This document shows, in pieces, positions 32,642 to 40,761 of a stretch of 64,000 bases of DNA; positions within the stretch are counted from its first letter, which is position 1; each line of letters starts with the position of its first letter. Position numbers and translations under genes: made by a program. The DNA is from a virus, in the IMG/VR virus record IMGVR_UViG_3300036760_000522, positions 186,001 through 250,000 of that record; one strand, given 5' to 3'. Below the pieces are notes generated by a model, which was given only the letters and a program-made list of their open reading frames with translations, made no database searches and had not been told where the DNA came from.

Positions 32642-33727
32642 CTACGCAGAGCGTGGCGCCAGCTGTTCGTGCAGGTATCCCGCGGGACCTTGCTGCCTCA
32701 GGTTCGTCGGATCAGGCACAAGACCCCACTTAGGCGGGTACCACTGAGGTATCGGAAATGGCTTAGGGCGGTAGCGCTTCTTGATCCTGACGCGCTTGAG
32801 CATCCCTTTGAAAGCGGAATGTGAAGCCCGGGAGTACTTACCGATCTCGCAGAACAAGTTCTGACAATCGATCAGTTTCAGGGGACGTCCCCACAAGCCC
32901 TTCCAGAGTAGTCCTCGAGAGTGGAACTCCTCTTCGGCTCTATCACAGACAACCTTGATGACGTCTGCTTCCGACAAGTCGCCGATATCCGTGAAGCACT
33001 TCCGGATCCCGTCTTTGGCACCAAGACCTGCAACGACGTAGTCGTTCTCCGAAAAATTACAGATCGGGCTATAGTTGATATCGACTGCCAACTGAAAAGC
33101 GAGGAACGGACCAAACGACGGGATCGCATGAATCCTGTGGTAAAGGGTCTCGTACGTGTCAGCCGTGTACACAAGCATCGGCAGCTCACCCAACATCGAC
33201 TGCTCCAACAGGCGTAAATGTGCGTGGTGCTTGCTCCTCAAGTTGTCAATGTTTGGACACGGGAGTACGTAAGCGCTGTTGTAGATGGCCTCTCCATAGA
33301 CCTTCAACAGGTCCAGCGACCTTGCGTACAATGCGTATGAGAAGGTTTTCCACGTCAACTCGCCATGTTGTGAAGTCAACCATTCCCAAGTCTCGATCTT
33401 GTTGAACATACGAAAAAGCATGATCCGGAAAAGGATTTCCTCAGGCGATTGGATCCCTTCGTAGATCACGTGGCGAACCAGGTACTGGCTCACACGATCC
33501 GACACCCGGTACACATTCGTGAAACGGTACCCGTTGAGAATCGGATTCGTAGTCCACGGAGGATCCTCTCCGTGGAATCGACGATAGAAAACGTCCTGAC
33601 GAGCGTACGCGAAAGACCAATACAGGTCGTAAATGTCTGTTACAACGAGATGTCGGTTACCAGAGATACGTATGGCCCTCTTGGCCATCGACTTCGGCGC
33701 TAAGATCTTACCCAACTTACCTGTCAC
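32642..33727 (-). CDS. Thymine-hypermodification family protein (glycosylase-fold, HMUDK_hel/aGPT-PPlase-like)
   Basis: The 361-residue protein starts at GTG in a GTGA overlap. Residues 35-90 contain YWSFAYARQDVFYRR, PPWTTNPILNGYRFTNVYR and SDRVSQYLV, the signature I know from the alpha-glutamyl/putrescinyl-thymine pyrophosphorylase and 5-hmdU-DNA-kinase helical-domain family, which is involved in replacing or hypermodifying thymine in phage DNA. Residues of about 225-285 (PSFGPFLAFQLAVDINYSP, GLGAKDGIRKCF) agree with the DNA-glycosylase-related fold of that family. It lies right after the portal gene, so it may be expressed late, when DNA is packaged. The exact reaction here is unknown. Confidence 0.7.
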   Translation of the reverse strand: MTGKLGKILAPKSMAKRAIRISGNRHLVVTDIYDLYWSFAYARQDVFYRRFHGEDPPWTTNPILNGYRFTNVYRVSDRVSQYLVRHVIYEGIQSPEEILFRIMLFRMFNKIETWEWLTSQHGELTWKTFSYALYARSLDLLKVYGEAIYNSAYVLPCPNIDNLRSKHHAHLRLLEQSMLGELPMLVYTADTYETLYHRIHAIPSFGPFLAFQLAVDINYSPICNFSENDYVVAGLGAKDGIRKCFTDIGDLSEADVIKVVCDRAEEEFHSRGLLWKGLWGRPLKLIDCQNLFCEIGKYSRASHSAFKGMLKRVRIKKRYRPKPFPIPQWYPPKWGLVPDPTNLRQQGPAGYLHEQLAPRSA

Positions 33728-35562
33728 CCGAACCGACCTTCTTCCTGTTGTTGGGCTTCATCTTTGTGATTCATCTCGAGCTTCAGGTACTTGGAAATAC
33801 GTTCCAAGACATCCGTCTTGTCAACCAAGAGACGCCCCACCTCGTTGTAGAGCGAGCGCAAAACCTCATTGAATATAGCGTCGTTGACAGTGAAAAGGTC
33901 ACGTTCGATTTTGGACTTTGTATCACTCGGGTCGATATTCAACGTCTCAAGAATGAGGTCGATTGAGATCGATCCCTTCGAGTACAGATTGTACAGATCG
34001 TTGAATGTATCTTGGCTGTCTCTCAGCGGCAAGCGTGTGAAAGACAGCTTCGGATGCAACACGACTTCCTGTCCCCACTCGTCCTCCTCGATGAACCCCA
34101 TACGTCTTGCTATCGGGCGGAAAAGGTACTCCTCGACGTACTCCTGCAAGATCTCCCGAAGATGCAAGTAACGTTGATTGATGACCTCAAGCTTGAGACG
34201 GTCACCGGAGTACAAAGACTCCCCAGACATCAAACTTTCCGTCACGCCGAGACCTGCCAAGATTCTACGTTGGACTTGCTCATACTCCGCTGACAAATCC
34301 AGGAGACGATCTCGGGCCCCCATCTCCTCCCAGTGAACTTCATAGTTGGCGACAATCGAGTAGTCAGGATCGACAAGCGCCAGATCCACCTGCTCACGCA
34401 ACGCGTCAGTATCGATATCGCTCAACCCTTCGGCCCACACGATGCGCTTAGGAGTCATTGCCCGAGACGCGATGGACGTCTGAGCCTGCCGAAGTTTATC
34501 AACGTAGATCAGCGACCTAAGGCATCTCCCCAATATAGGTTGACCTATACTGATGTCAGCGTCTTTGCTGCCTGTCAAAATGTAACCGAACGATCCTGCG
34601 TCTGGATCGGTACCAAGGGGTATTGTCTTGCCTGCTTCGAGACATGTGCGAACTTCATTCGGAATCTGTTCGACCAATTTTTTCGCGTCTACATCTCCGG
34701 TTTTCGCACGCTCAATCATTTGACGGTCGCGCTCAGACGGAATCAACTCAATGAGAGGACGGTCACTGTAGCTGAACGTGGTGATTTTTACTTTATCAAT
34801 AGGTATTACTATCAGTCGATCCCACCCTGCATAGTGTTTCTTGTAGTAAGCTGATTCGGCCGCGTCCGTCTCGGGGGTGTCTTCCCAAATTGTCTTGTCT
34901 TGATCGACTGTAGTTCCGTCCTCACGCAAGACGGCTTCCTTGATCGTCTTCTTCGTGCGACCCAAGTCTTCCGGGACTTCAACTGAAGAGTCCTCCGCAA
35001 AAATGCACGTGACGCCGTCGAGCCAGTAATGATGTACGATCGTGATCAGTCGTTGGAACAACTTGATCTTCTTACACATCCGCTCGAAGCGAGACAGAAT
35101 GTACTTTCCGTAATTCTCCGGTGAGCTGAAACCCTCTGGTGCTCTGAGCGGTTTCGGGGCAGTCAGTCGAACTTTCGAGAGAGGAAGCTCTGTGTGGATG
35201 TCAATGGCTTGTCCGACGATCTCATCCGAGTTGTAGAAGTGCCGGAAAATCTCTCGTCGCTCACGAACGCTTTGCGGCAGCTCGAGAAAGTCCGTGGATA
35301 GCTGGGGGCTGTAGAAATTGCTCTGGGAGCTTTGCATGGTCCCACCAGCAGCACCCAAACCAATCCCCGTCCCGCCTCCAAGGCCCATGCTGCTGAGTCC
35401 GAACCCACCCAAAGCACCACTCGACTGAACACGACGAGCAAGACGCTCCTTGAACGTCAGCTGGCTACTGTACGCCCCAGACACGTAAGGCTTGGTTAAT
35501 CTGCGCGGATCTGGAACCTGAATCGCAGCGGAATACCGTCCCGGAAAATTTGAGTAAGCCAT
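33724..35562 (-). CDS. Portal protein (612 aa)
   Basis: I take the ATG at 35562, which overlaps the upstream stop (ATGA). The protein has the portal layout: a flexible Gly-rich N-terminus (residues 40-75), a wing/stem region with ELPQSVRERREIFRHFYNSD, EIVGQAIDIHTELPL and FQRLITIVHHYWLDGVTC, a clip/crown stretch with KLRQAQTSIASRAMTPKRIV and a C-terminal helical part (EVINQRYLHLREILQEYVEE). Twelve copies of such proteins form the DNA entry ring at one capsid vertex. Order with terminase upstream and head proteins downstream supports this. Confidence 0.8.
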   Translation of the reverse strand: MAYSNFPGRYSAAIQVPDPRRLTKPYVSGAYSSQLTFKERLARRVQSSGALGGFGLSSMGLGGGTGIGLGAAGGTMQSSQSNFYSPQLSTDFLELPQSVRERREIFRHFYNSDEIVGQAIDIHTELPLSKVRLTAPKPLRAPEGFSSPENYGKYILSRFERMCKKIKLFQRLITIVHHYWLDGVTCIFAEDSSVEVPEDLGRTKKTIKEAVLREDGTTVDQDKTIWEDTPETDAAESAYYKKHYAGWDRLIVIPIDKVKITTFSYSDRPLIELIPSERDRQMIERAKTGDVDAKKLVEQIPNEVRTCLEAGKTIPLGTDPDAGSFGYILTGSKDADISIGQPILGRCLRSLIYVDKLRQAQTSIASRAMTPKRIVWAEGLSDIDTDALREQVDLALVDPDYSIVANYEVHWEEMGARDRLLDLSAEYEQVQRRILAGLGVTESLMSGESLYSGDRLKLEVINQRYLHLREILQEYVEEYLFRPIARRMGFIEEDEWGQEVVLHPKLSFTRLPLRDSQDTFNDLYNLYSKGSISIDLILETLNIDPSDTKSKIERDLFTVNDAIFNEVLRSLYNEVGRLLVDKTDVLERISKYLKLEMNHKDEAQQQEEGRFG

Positions 35563-35984
35563 CAAGCTTCGATTTCACCGAACAAGTCGTCTAAGGTGTC
35601 AGGCGTGGAAACAGGAGCCAAGCGGCGTGTGGGTTTCTGTTGCTTCTCTCTAGACTGCTGCTCTTTTCGCACACGGTCCTCTTCAGCCTCTGCCCTAGCG
35701 CGTTCTACAATTCTCTCCACCACACTGGTTCGACGAAGACCTTGAGCGACTGCCCCGGCAAACCTCAGGTAAGCGTTGGCAAAAATAAGGTATCCAGACG
35801 CCACAGACGATGAGGGAGACGATCTACGTGCCGTCTCCCGCAAATTCACCGACGATTGGTACACGTCGCGAGTCACACGCTCCAAATCCGCCACCAAACC
35901 CTTGTGGGTATCGTGCATCGAAAGCAACTCCCGATCAGAGTCAACTTCGGCATTGGGCGCGGTAGGTGTGGGCACGGTCGGCAT
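35562..35984 (-). CDS. Hypothetical protein with C-terminal coiled coil (140 aa)
   Basis: The start is ATG. The first 20 residues are Pro/Thr-rich. The C-terminal 70 residues (VERIVERARAEAEEDRVRKEQQ) are a charged helix likely to form a coiled coil, followed by an acidic end (DTLDDLFGEIEA). It directly precedes the portal gene (ATGA overlap) and may assist portal or head assembly. No family was recognised. Confidence 0.6.
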   Translation of the reverse strand: MPTVPTPTAPNAEVDSDRELLSMHDTHKGLVADLERVTRDVYQSSVNLRETARRSSPSSSVASGYLIFANAYLRFAGAVAQGLRRTSVVERIVERARAEAEEDRVRKEQQSREKQQKPTRRLAPVSTPDTLDDLFGEIEA

Positions 35985-35986
35985 AG

Positions 35987-36505
35987 CTAGATAGACACCT
36001 GTATCCCGAGAAACTCACTGTTCACAGATTTTGGCAATTGTGCAACATGTCCAACCACCGCTGCCGGGGCAAATAAGCTGCCTGACAGTGTCAATTCGTC
36101 TTCAGGTGTCCAGAAACCACGACTTGAAAAATACAAGAGTTGGTTGACTGTGTAGATCAACAGAACCAACGGACCGCCACCAATGCGTGAGGCGTAGGTG
36201 TAGCGCTCGTAAGTAGACGTAGAAATAAGACACCCACCAAAAAGCATGGTTGCGTATCGATAGACAAGCTGTTGGCGAGTCGTCGAAGCAAAGTCGTCCC
36301 CTGGTTCATCTGATCCCCAGATCAAAAACCCACAAGCTCGCCCGTCAGAATAGTCCACCGTCCGATCATCAATCGGCACATCGGCCCAACGAATCCCTTG
36401 GCCCCCAGGCCATCCTCCAACAACCATGGTTGGCTGAATGGTAACGGTCGTCGAGTCTTCCTTGTAGAAGACGACACAATCCCGTGTACGAAGCGTGTCC
36501 AACAT
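35987..36505 (-). CDS. Tandem paralog 3 of a virion-type protein (172 aa)
   Basis: The ATG at 36505 (MLDTLRTRDCVVFYKEDS) is chosen by alignment with its two paralogs; the frame can be extended to 36640 without homologous support. It shares VVGGWPGGQGIRW, the short SDG/GSDE block (FLIWGSDEPGDDF), STYERYTYASRIGGGPL and a beta-rich C-terminus (FSSRGFWTPEDELTLSG) with the two upstream paralogs. It is the most diverged copy. Probably a jelly-roll or beta-sandwich virion protein; function is unknown. Confidence 0.65.
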   Translation of the reverse strand: MLDTLRTRDCVVFYKEDSTTVTIQPTMVVGGWPGGQGIRWADVPIDDRTVDYSDGRACGFLIWGSDEPGDDFASTTRQQLVYRYATMLFGGCLISTSTYERYTYASRIGGGPLVLLIYTVNQLLYFSSRGFWTPEDELTLSGSLFAPAAVVGHVAQLPKSVNSEFLGIQVSI

Positions 36506-36510
36506 GAAGA

Positions 36511-37032
36511 TCACATAATCGTTTGAAGGGTCAAATAGTTGGCCGTAATGACGGTTGGTGCTTGAACAACAAGGCCTGTGTAGTTTGTGTTTGGAGCTCG
36601 AGGGTCGGCTGACAAGGTCCACTCGTCTTCCACTGTCCAAAAACCACGAAGAGAGAAACGCAGCTTTGAACCTTCCACGTAGACCAAGGGGACCAAAGGG
36701 CCGCCCCCTGTACGAGAGGTGTAAGTGTACTGCTCAAAAGTTGTCGTAGCGATCAGCCAACTGCCAATGCACAAAATGACAGCGCCGTATCTAACCTGGT
36801 TGCCGACAAGCGAGATGTACTGATCCGAGGATTCATCTGATCCCCAGAGGGCAAAACCTCCGAACGAACCGTCTGAGTACGTCGTAAGAAATTCGTCTTG
36901 CGGAGAATCCTGCCACTGAAATCCTTGACCACCAGGCCATCCTCCAACCTGAGCCACAGGCGTGATCGCAACTGGATAGGCGTCGCTTCGGTGGAAAACG
37001 ACACAATCCCGAGTCCTGAAAAGTTCGGCCAT
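36511..37032 (-). CDS. Tandem paralog 2 of a virion-type protein (173 aa)
   Basis: The ATG (MAELFRTRDCVVFHRSDA) overlaps the upstream stop (TAATG). It is closely related to the copy at 37032-37550, with blocks of near-identical DNA: the C-terminal end (plus strand 36562-36595) and the FWTVEDEWTLSADPRAPN segment are almost unchanged between the two. It contains VGGWPGGQGFQW, FALWGSDESSD and FEQYTYTSRTGGGPLVPLVY. Predicted beta-rich. The neighbours and copy number suggest a virion part; no family was recognised. Confidence 0.65.
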   Translation of the reverse strand: MAELFRTRDCVVFHRSDAYPVAITPVAQVGGWPGGQGFQWQDSPQDEFLTTYSDGSFGGFALWGSDESSDQYISLVGNQVRYGAVILCIGSWLIATTTFEQYTYTSRTGGGPLVPLVYVEGSKLRFSLRGFWTVEDEWTLSADPRAPNTNYTGLVVQAPTVITANYLTLQTIM

Positions 37033-37550
37033 TACAAAGTCGTCTGGATGGTCAAGTAGTTCTCGGTCACCGCGGTTGGTGCTTGAACAACAAGGCCTGT
37101 GTAGTTTGTGTTTGGGGCCCGTGGATCAGCCGAGAGCGTCCACTCGTCTTCCACTGTCCAAAAACCACGAAGAGAGAAACGCAAACGGTCTGAAGCGTTG
37201 TACGTCAGTGGTACAAGGGGACCTGCTGTTCGAGATGCGTAGGTGTAGCGCTCGTAAGTCGAGGTCATGATAAGCCACGACCCTACAGCCATTGTCGAAA
37301 CTCGGTAAAACGGCTGGTTACGTGTCATCGATGTGAACTGATCCGAGATCTCGTTAGAACCCCAAAGAATGAAGCCGCCCGGCTCACCATCAGAGTAGGA
37401 AACTAAAAACTCATCCCGCGTAGAAAGAACCCAACGAATCCCTTGGCCCCCAGGCCATCCTCCCGCGGCCAACGCTTCAGACACAGTGACGGGGTACTCA
37501 TCACTGCGAAACAAGATCACGCAGTCTCGTGTGCGAAATTGCTCTGACAC
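37032..37550 (-). CDS. Tandem paralog 1 of a virion-type protein (172 aa)
   Basis: The GTG start has AAGGA 7 bases before it. This first copy of the triplet has AAGGWPGGQGIRW, FILWGSNEISDQF, STYERYTYASRTAG and FWTVEDEWTLSADPRAPN. It shares long stretches with the copy just downstream, which suggests recent duplication or gene conversion. It might be a head fibre or a decoration subunit; this is inferred only from beta-rich composition and module position. Confidence 0.65.
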   Translation of the reverse strand: MSEQFRTRDCVILFRSDEYPVTVSEALAAGGWPGGQGIRWVLSTRDEFLVSYSDGEPGGFILWGSNEISDQFTSMTRNQPFYRVSTMAVGSWLIMTSTYERYTYASRTAGPLVPLTYNASDRLRFSLRGFWTVEDEWTLSADPRAPNTNYTGLVVQAPTAVTENYLTIQTTL

Positions 37551-37553
37551 GTC

Positions 37554-37802
37554 TCAGTCCTTGGGTGTTCGAGTACGTGTTGGCATCTTGCTCCACGCAG
37601 CTATTACTTTTTCCAACAAGCTGAGCTGTAACAGGGATCCACTAACCAGCGCCTCCCAGTTTCCTCGACACCTCCGAAACACATTTCGAATCGCAGCAAA
37701 GTCCTGTGGAGAAGTCACCAGGTCTTCTCCACATAAGTGGTCCACGAACTGACGAATCACACGATTCGCAAAGATCACGTCTGGTATCTCAACAGAATCC
37801 AT
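37554..37802 (-). CDS. Small hypothetical protein (82 aa)
   Basis: The ATG start has GAGG 4-5 bases upstream. The protein is helical (DVIFANRVIRQFVDHLCGED, LLQLSLLEKVIAAWSKM) with no recognisable motif. It follows the large terminase by 6 bases and precedes the tandem paralogs. Confidence 0.55.
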   Translation of the reverse strand: MDSVEIPDVIFANRVIRQFVDHLCGEDLVTSPQDFAAIRNVFRRCRGNWEALVSGSLLQLSLLEKVIAAWSKMPTRTRTPKD

Positions 37803-37808
37803 GCAACC

Positions 37809-39794
37809 TCAGAATCTGGCACGTCGAGGAACGAACCGCGGCGAAACCCCGTGGCGACGTGCCCGCATCATCTGGTATCGACGAGGCGTCATAGTTGTAT
37901 AGGTAGGGTCTCGCGAAAACAATGAGCCGTTGGCCGCATGTTTCTGATTTGCGAGAAACTCTGAAGAGAGGGACACAGCTCGTACGTATGCATCAGCAGA
38001 GTCGTCGAAAGAACCGTGCTTCTGAGGTGCTTGGACATTCACCATATACTTCGTCTTCAAAGTAGCCTGCAAAGCAAACAACTCCAGGATGAAATCCGAG
38101 TGCCGCTCTCCGTCACGAGCCCGCTCTGGAATAGGGAAGTCGTAGAGCCGAAGTCGACCGTCGTACATCAACATCTTGGTGTTTTGAAACATCTTGCTAC
38201 GTTGATCAGGTGTGAAAAACTGTGATGTGAATTGCTTGAGACCCTTCTTGTGCAACGCCTGCTCCAGAGGCAAACCGTTCCACCGGTCGAACAAGCCAGC
38301 TGTGACGTGAAACCACGAACAAACTAGCTCAATCCACTTGGCGATCTCGTCAAAATCTAGCCGTTCCACATCCTGCAAAGACTTTGCAAACTCTGTCGAA
38401 TAGCGACCTTCCAAATGTGGGTTTAGGTCTTTCCACTGACACCCTGCACGCCAAACCTCATGATAGTCCAGGACGACGCTGTCGCGCTCCGGGTGCGTGA
38501 TACAAATCACTGTACCGTCATTGACCAAACCTACGTCTAACCCCATCTGGTGAGGTTCACGAGGACGTGCACGAGACTTAGGTCTCAAGTCACGGTCGAC
38601 GCAAGCCAACAAGTCCGGCTTGCGTTCAATCCACCCAACGCTTTGATCGGAAAACCGGGCACCGTACTCCGTCATGAACACGACGGGGTTTTTGTGGTAC
38701 TCAGTCCGAAAGTAGGCGCCCGAGACTGTGGGGTTGACTTCCCAGGTCGGGGCTTGAATCGCCAAGGTGTAAGCCGCACCAGGATCGTTACGCATCGCCA
38801 AATCGTACTGGTCGAAAAACTTCCCTGACTTTCCTAAAGGTGATGAGATCAGGATGATTCTCGATTCAACGAGGGCTTCCTGTTGTGTCACGGAATCAAC
38901 GAGTATTCGTTTTGTGACTGGATCCTTTCGTGTGTAGGCCGCAGTCGAAGGCGTCAATGCCGAGTAAATCTCTTCAGCCGATCTTCCACCCTTAGTCAAG
39001 TAATGAGCGACCTCATCCAACACGATCAATATATTACCGGGACCACGCAAACTTCGTGCAACACAAGGTTTGAACGTCACACGAATCGACGCTTTACCGG
39101 AAAACGTCGTGTACTTACCGTCACTCTCTCGAGTAGAGACCCCGTGTTTCTCGAGATCACGCGGTGTACGAAAATTCATGAACGTGAGGTTGTTGTTGGC
39201 AATGAACGGCTTGAAATATGAACATCTCCCAACATGAGTTGCCACCTCATTGAACAACAATCCGGCTTGTTCCTTGTCCGTGCCAATGGACGTCAGCTGA
39301 ATCCGACTGCCATCAATGAGTCCGTAGTAAGCTTGAGGGTCATACAAATTCAGTAGCCGATAGACCTCATAGCTTGCAAAGATCCCTGCCATGGCAGTCT
39401 TGCCAGACCGTCGACCAACAGCCAAAACCAATTCACGTCGATCATATGAGGGCTCGTTGATGTTACAGCGACCCTCATTGTACAAATAGTGGAGGTACTC
39501 CACCTCCGTGAACTCGTACAACGTACGAGTTTTGAACATGTCCGTGATGATGATCCGATCTGTCAGATCATCCGGCAAACGATCCAACAGATCGAGTCCG
39601 TAGTAGAGCTTGATGATGAATCGCTGAACCGGGTAGAGCTTCATGCCGAGTCCCCAGGAACTCTCGGCATACGTGAGCACATCAAAAATCGGTGCTATTA
39701 CGTTGTTGTCACCATCTGCCTTGGCAATATCCCGACCAGCTTGTCGAATGAGTGATGCAAGCGACCCAGCGGGAGTCTCGATATTCGCAGCCAT
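37809..39794 (-). CDS. terL: Large terminase subunit (661 aa)
   Basis: This is the packaging motor ATPase/nuclease that pumps DNA into the prohead and cuts concatemers. Walker A AVGRRSGKT is at about 125-133; ILIVLDEVAHYL (about 265) is Walker B with the catalytic Glu; IILISSPLGKSGKFF is the coupling motif. The nuclease part shows GLDVGLVNDGTV, FDRWNG and FDDSADAY, which fit the RNase H-like metal-binding acids. The protein is somewhat longer than typical TerL, with a 120-residue N-terminal extension and a basic C-terminal tail (RARRHGVSPRFVPRRARF). It follows the probable small subunit by 5 bases. Confidence 0.92.
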   Translation of the reverse strand: MAANIETPAGSLASLIRQAGRDIAKADGDNNVIAPIFDVLTYAESSWGLGMKLYPVQRFIIKLYYGLDLLDRLPDDLTDRIIITDMFKTRTLYEFTEVEYLHYLYNEGRCNINEPSYDRRELVLAVGRRSGKTAMAGIFASYEVYRLLNLYDPQAYYGLIDGSRIQLTSIGTDKEQAGLLFNEVATHVGRCSYFKPFIANNNLTFMNFRTPRDLEKHGVSTRESDGKYTTFSGKASIRVTFKPCVARSLRGPGNILIVLDEVAHYLTKGGRSAEEIYSALTPSTAAYTRKDPVTKRILVDSVTQQEALVESRIILISSPLGKSGKFFDQYDLAMRNDPGAAYTLAIQAPTWEVNPTVSGAYFRTEYHKNPVVFMTEYGARFSDQSVGWIERKPDLLACVDRDLRPKSRARPREPHQMGLDVGLVNDGTVICITHPERDSVVLDYHEVWRAGCQWKDLNPHLEGRYSTEFAKSLQDVERLDFDEIAKWIELVCSWFHVTAGLFDRWNGLPLEQALHKKGLKQFTSQFFTPDQRSKMFQNTKMLMYDGRLRLYDFPIPERARDGERHSDFILELFALQATLKTKYMVNVQAPQKHGSFDDSADAYVRAVSLSSEFLANQKHAANGSLFSRDPTYTTMTPRRYQMMRARRHGVSPRFVPRRARF

Positions 39795-39799
39795 GGCAT

Positions 39800-40396
39800 T
39801 TAACGAGCCAGACTGTCGACGCGTTCCTCCCAGCCTACCAACCTGTTCTCCAGGGCATTGAAAAACACGTTTACCTGTTCAGGTGCCAAGGTCGCTTGTG
39901 CCGCGTCGCGGATAACGTCAATAAAGTGTGAGAACACCTTCTGGAATTTCTCTCCACGCAAGTTGATAGACCCGCCATTCATGCGTTGCAGCTCGACTTC
40001 CAATCGCATCAGCTCGCGTAACGCGATAACACGAGTTCGTGAAACCGTCGTCGAGTCGTAGCCGTTCCTGTCCAACAGCTCTCGATTGAAATGCATAGCC
40101 GAAACCTCTTCGGCTATCTCACGACGGACCGTGTACAACAAATCGAGGGTCGCCCCACCCTTGCGTTCTTCAGCGTAACGTATCAGATCGTTGTTTTTCA
40201 GATAGAGCTTGCGTTGGACGTCTACCTGCTCATTTGTAGAATCTTGATCAAGAATCTTTTTTGCCGCCGTGCGAAGACCGTGTTGTCGACGACCCCGAGC
40301 AATTGGGATGAGATCACCACCAGCCGCCGCCCGAGCAGCTTCCAAAGCCTCGGGTGTTCCAACTACGTCATTTGGCTGGTCGTCTAACGGCTTCAC
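39800..40396 (-). CDS. Probable terminase small subunit (198 aa)
   Basis: The GTG start has GGAGG 5 bases upstream and overlaps the previous stop. The protein is helical and basic in its first 80 residues (RGRRQHGLRTAAKKILDQD) and has a long C-terminal helical part (RVIALRELMRLEVELQRMN, FSHFIDVIRDAAQATLAPEQ), typical of small terminase oligomerisation. It lies directly upstream of terL. The role is suggested by position, size and helicity; the family could not be confirmed. Confidence 0.5.
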   Translation of the reverse strand: MKPLDDQPNDVVGTPEALEAARAAAGGDLIPIARGRRQHGLRTAAKKILDQDSTNEQVDVQRKLYLKNNDLIRYAEERKGGATLDLLYTVRREIAEEVSAMHFNRELLDRNGYDSTTVSRTRVIALRELMRLEVELQRMNGGSINLRGEKFQKVFSHFIDVIRDAAQATLAPEQVNVFFNALENRLVGWEERVDSLAR

Positions 40397-40761
40397 AAAT
40401 CCTCCGTCTTGATCAAATACTGAGACAAGTTGTAAACAGAGTCGTACCCACGATCCTTTGGAACTTGTTTCTCAATCGCCCGTTCCAAATCACGCCCTGT
40501 CTCGTACAAGTTTTGTACCGCGAGGTTCTTTGGTGACGGAGAGAACACATCCTTTGGGCGTATGTCCCGACGATCGGGCTCAACAGCTTCCGGATTGTTA
40601 CCTGCCAAATCAGCCCCCTGTTCACGCTGCAAAGGGACCGTGATCCCCTTTGGTTTGTTGACAGGTTGTGTATTCTTCCGCGCACGAGAGCGTCCGCCTG
40701 GCAATTGATCCGCCAAACGTAAATACGCCTGTACAACTCTCCGTGCAGATTCCGAACTCAC
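40393..40761 (-). CDS. Hypothetical protein (122 aa)
   Basis: The GTG start lies in a GTGA overlap with the preceding gene. It begins with a helix, SARRVVQAYLRLADQ, followed by a Pro/Arg-rich flexible region and a C-terminal helix (LERAIEKQVPKDRGYDSVYNL). No family was recognised. It is translationally coupled on both sides. Confidence 0.55.
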   Translation of the reverse strand: MSSESARRVVQAYLRLADQLPGGRSRARKNTQPVNKPKGITVPLQREQGADLAGNNPEAVEPDRRDIRPKDVFSPSPKNLAVQNLYETGRDLERAIEKQVPKDRGYDSVYNLSQYLIKTEDL

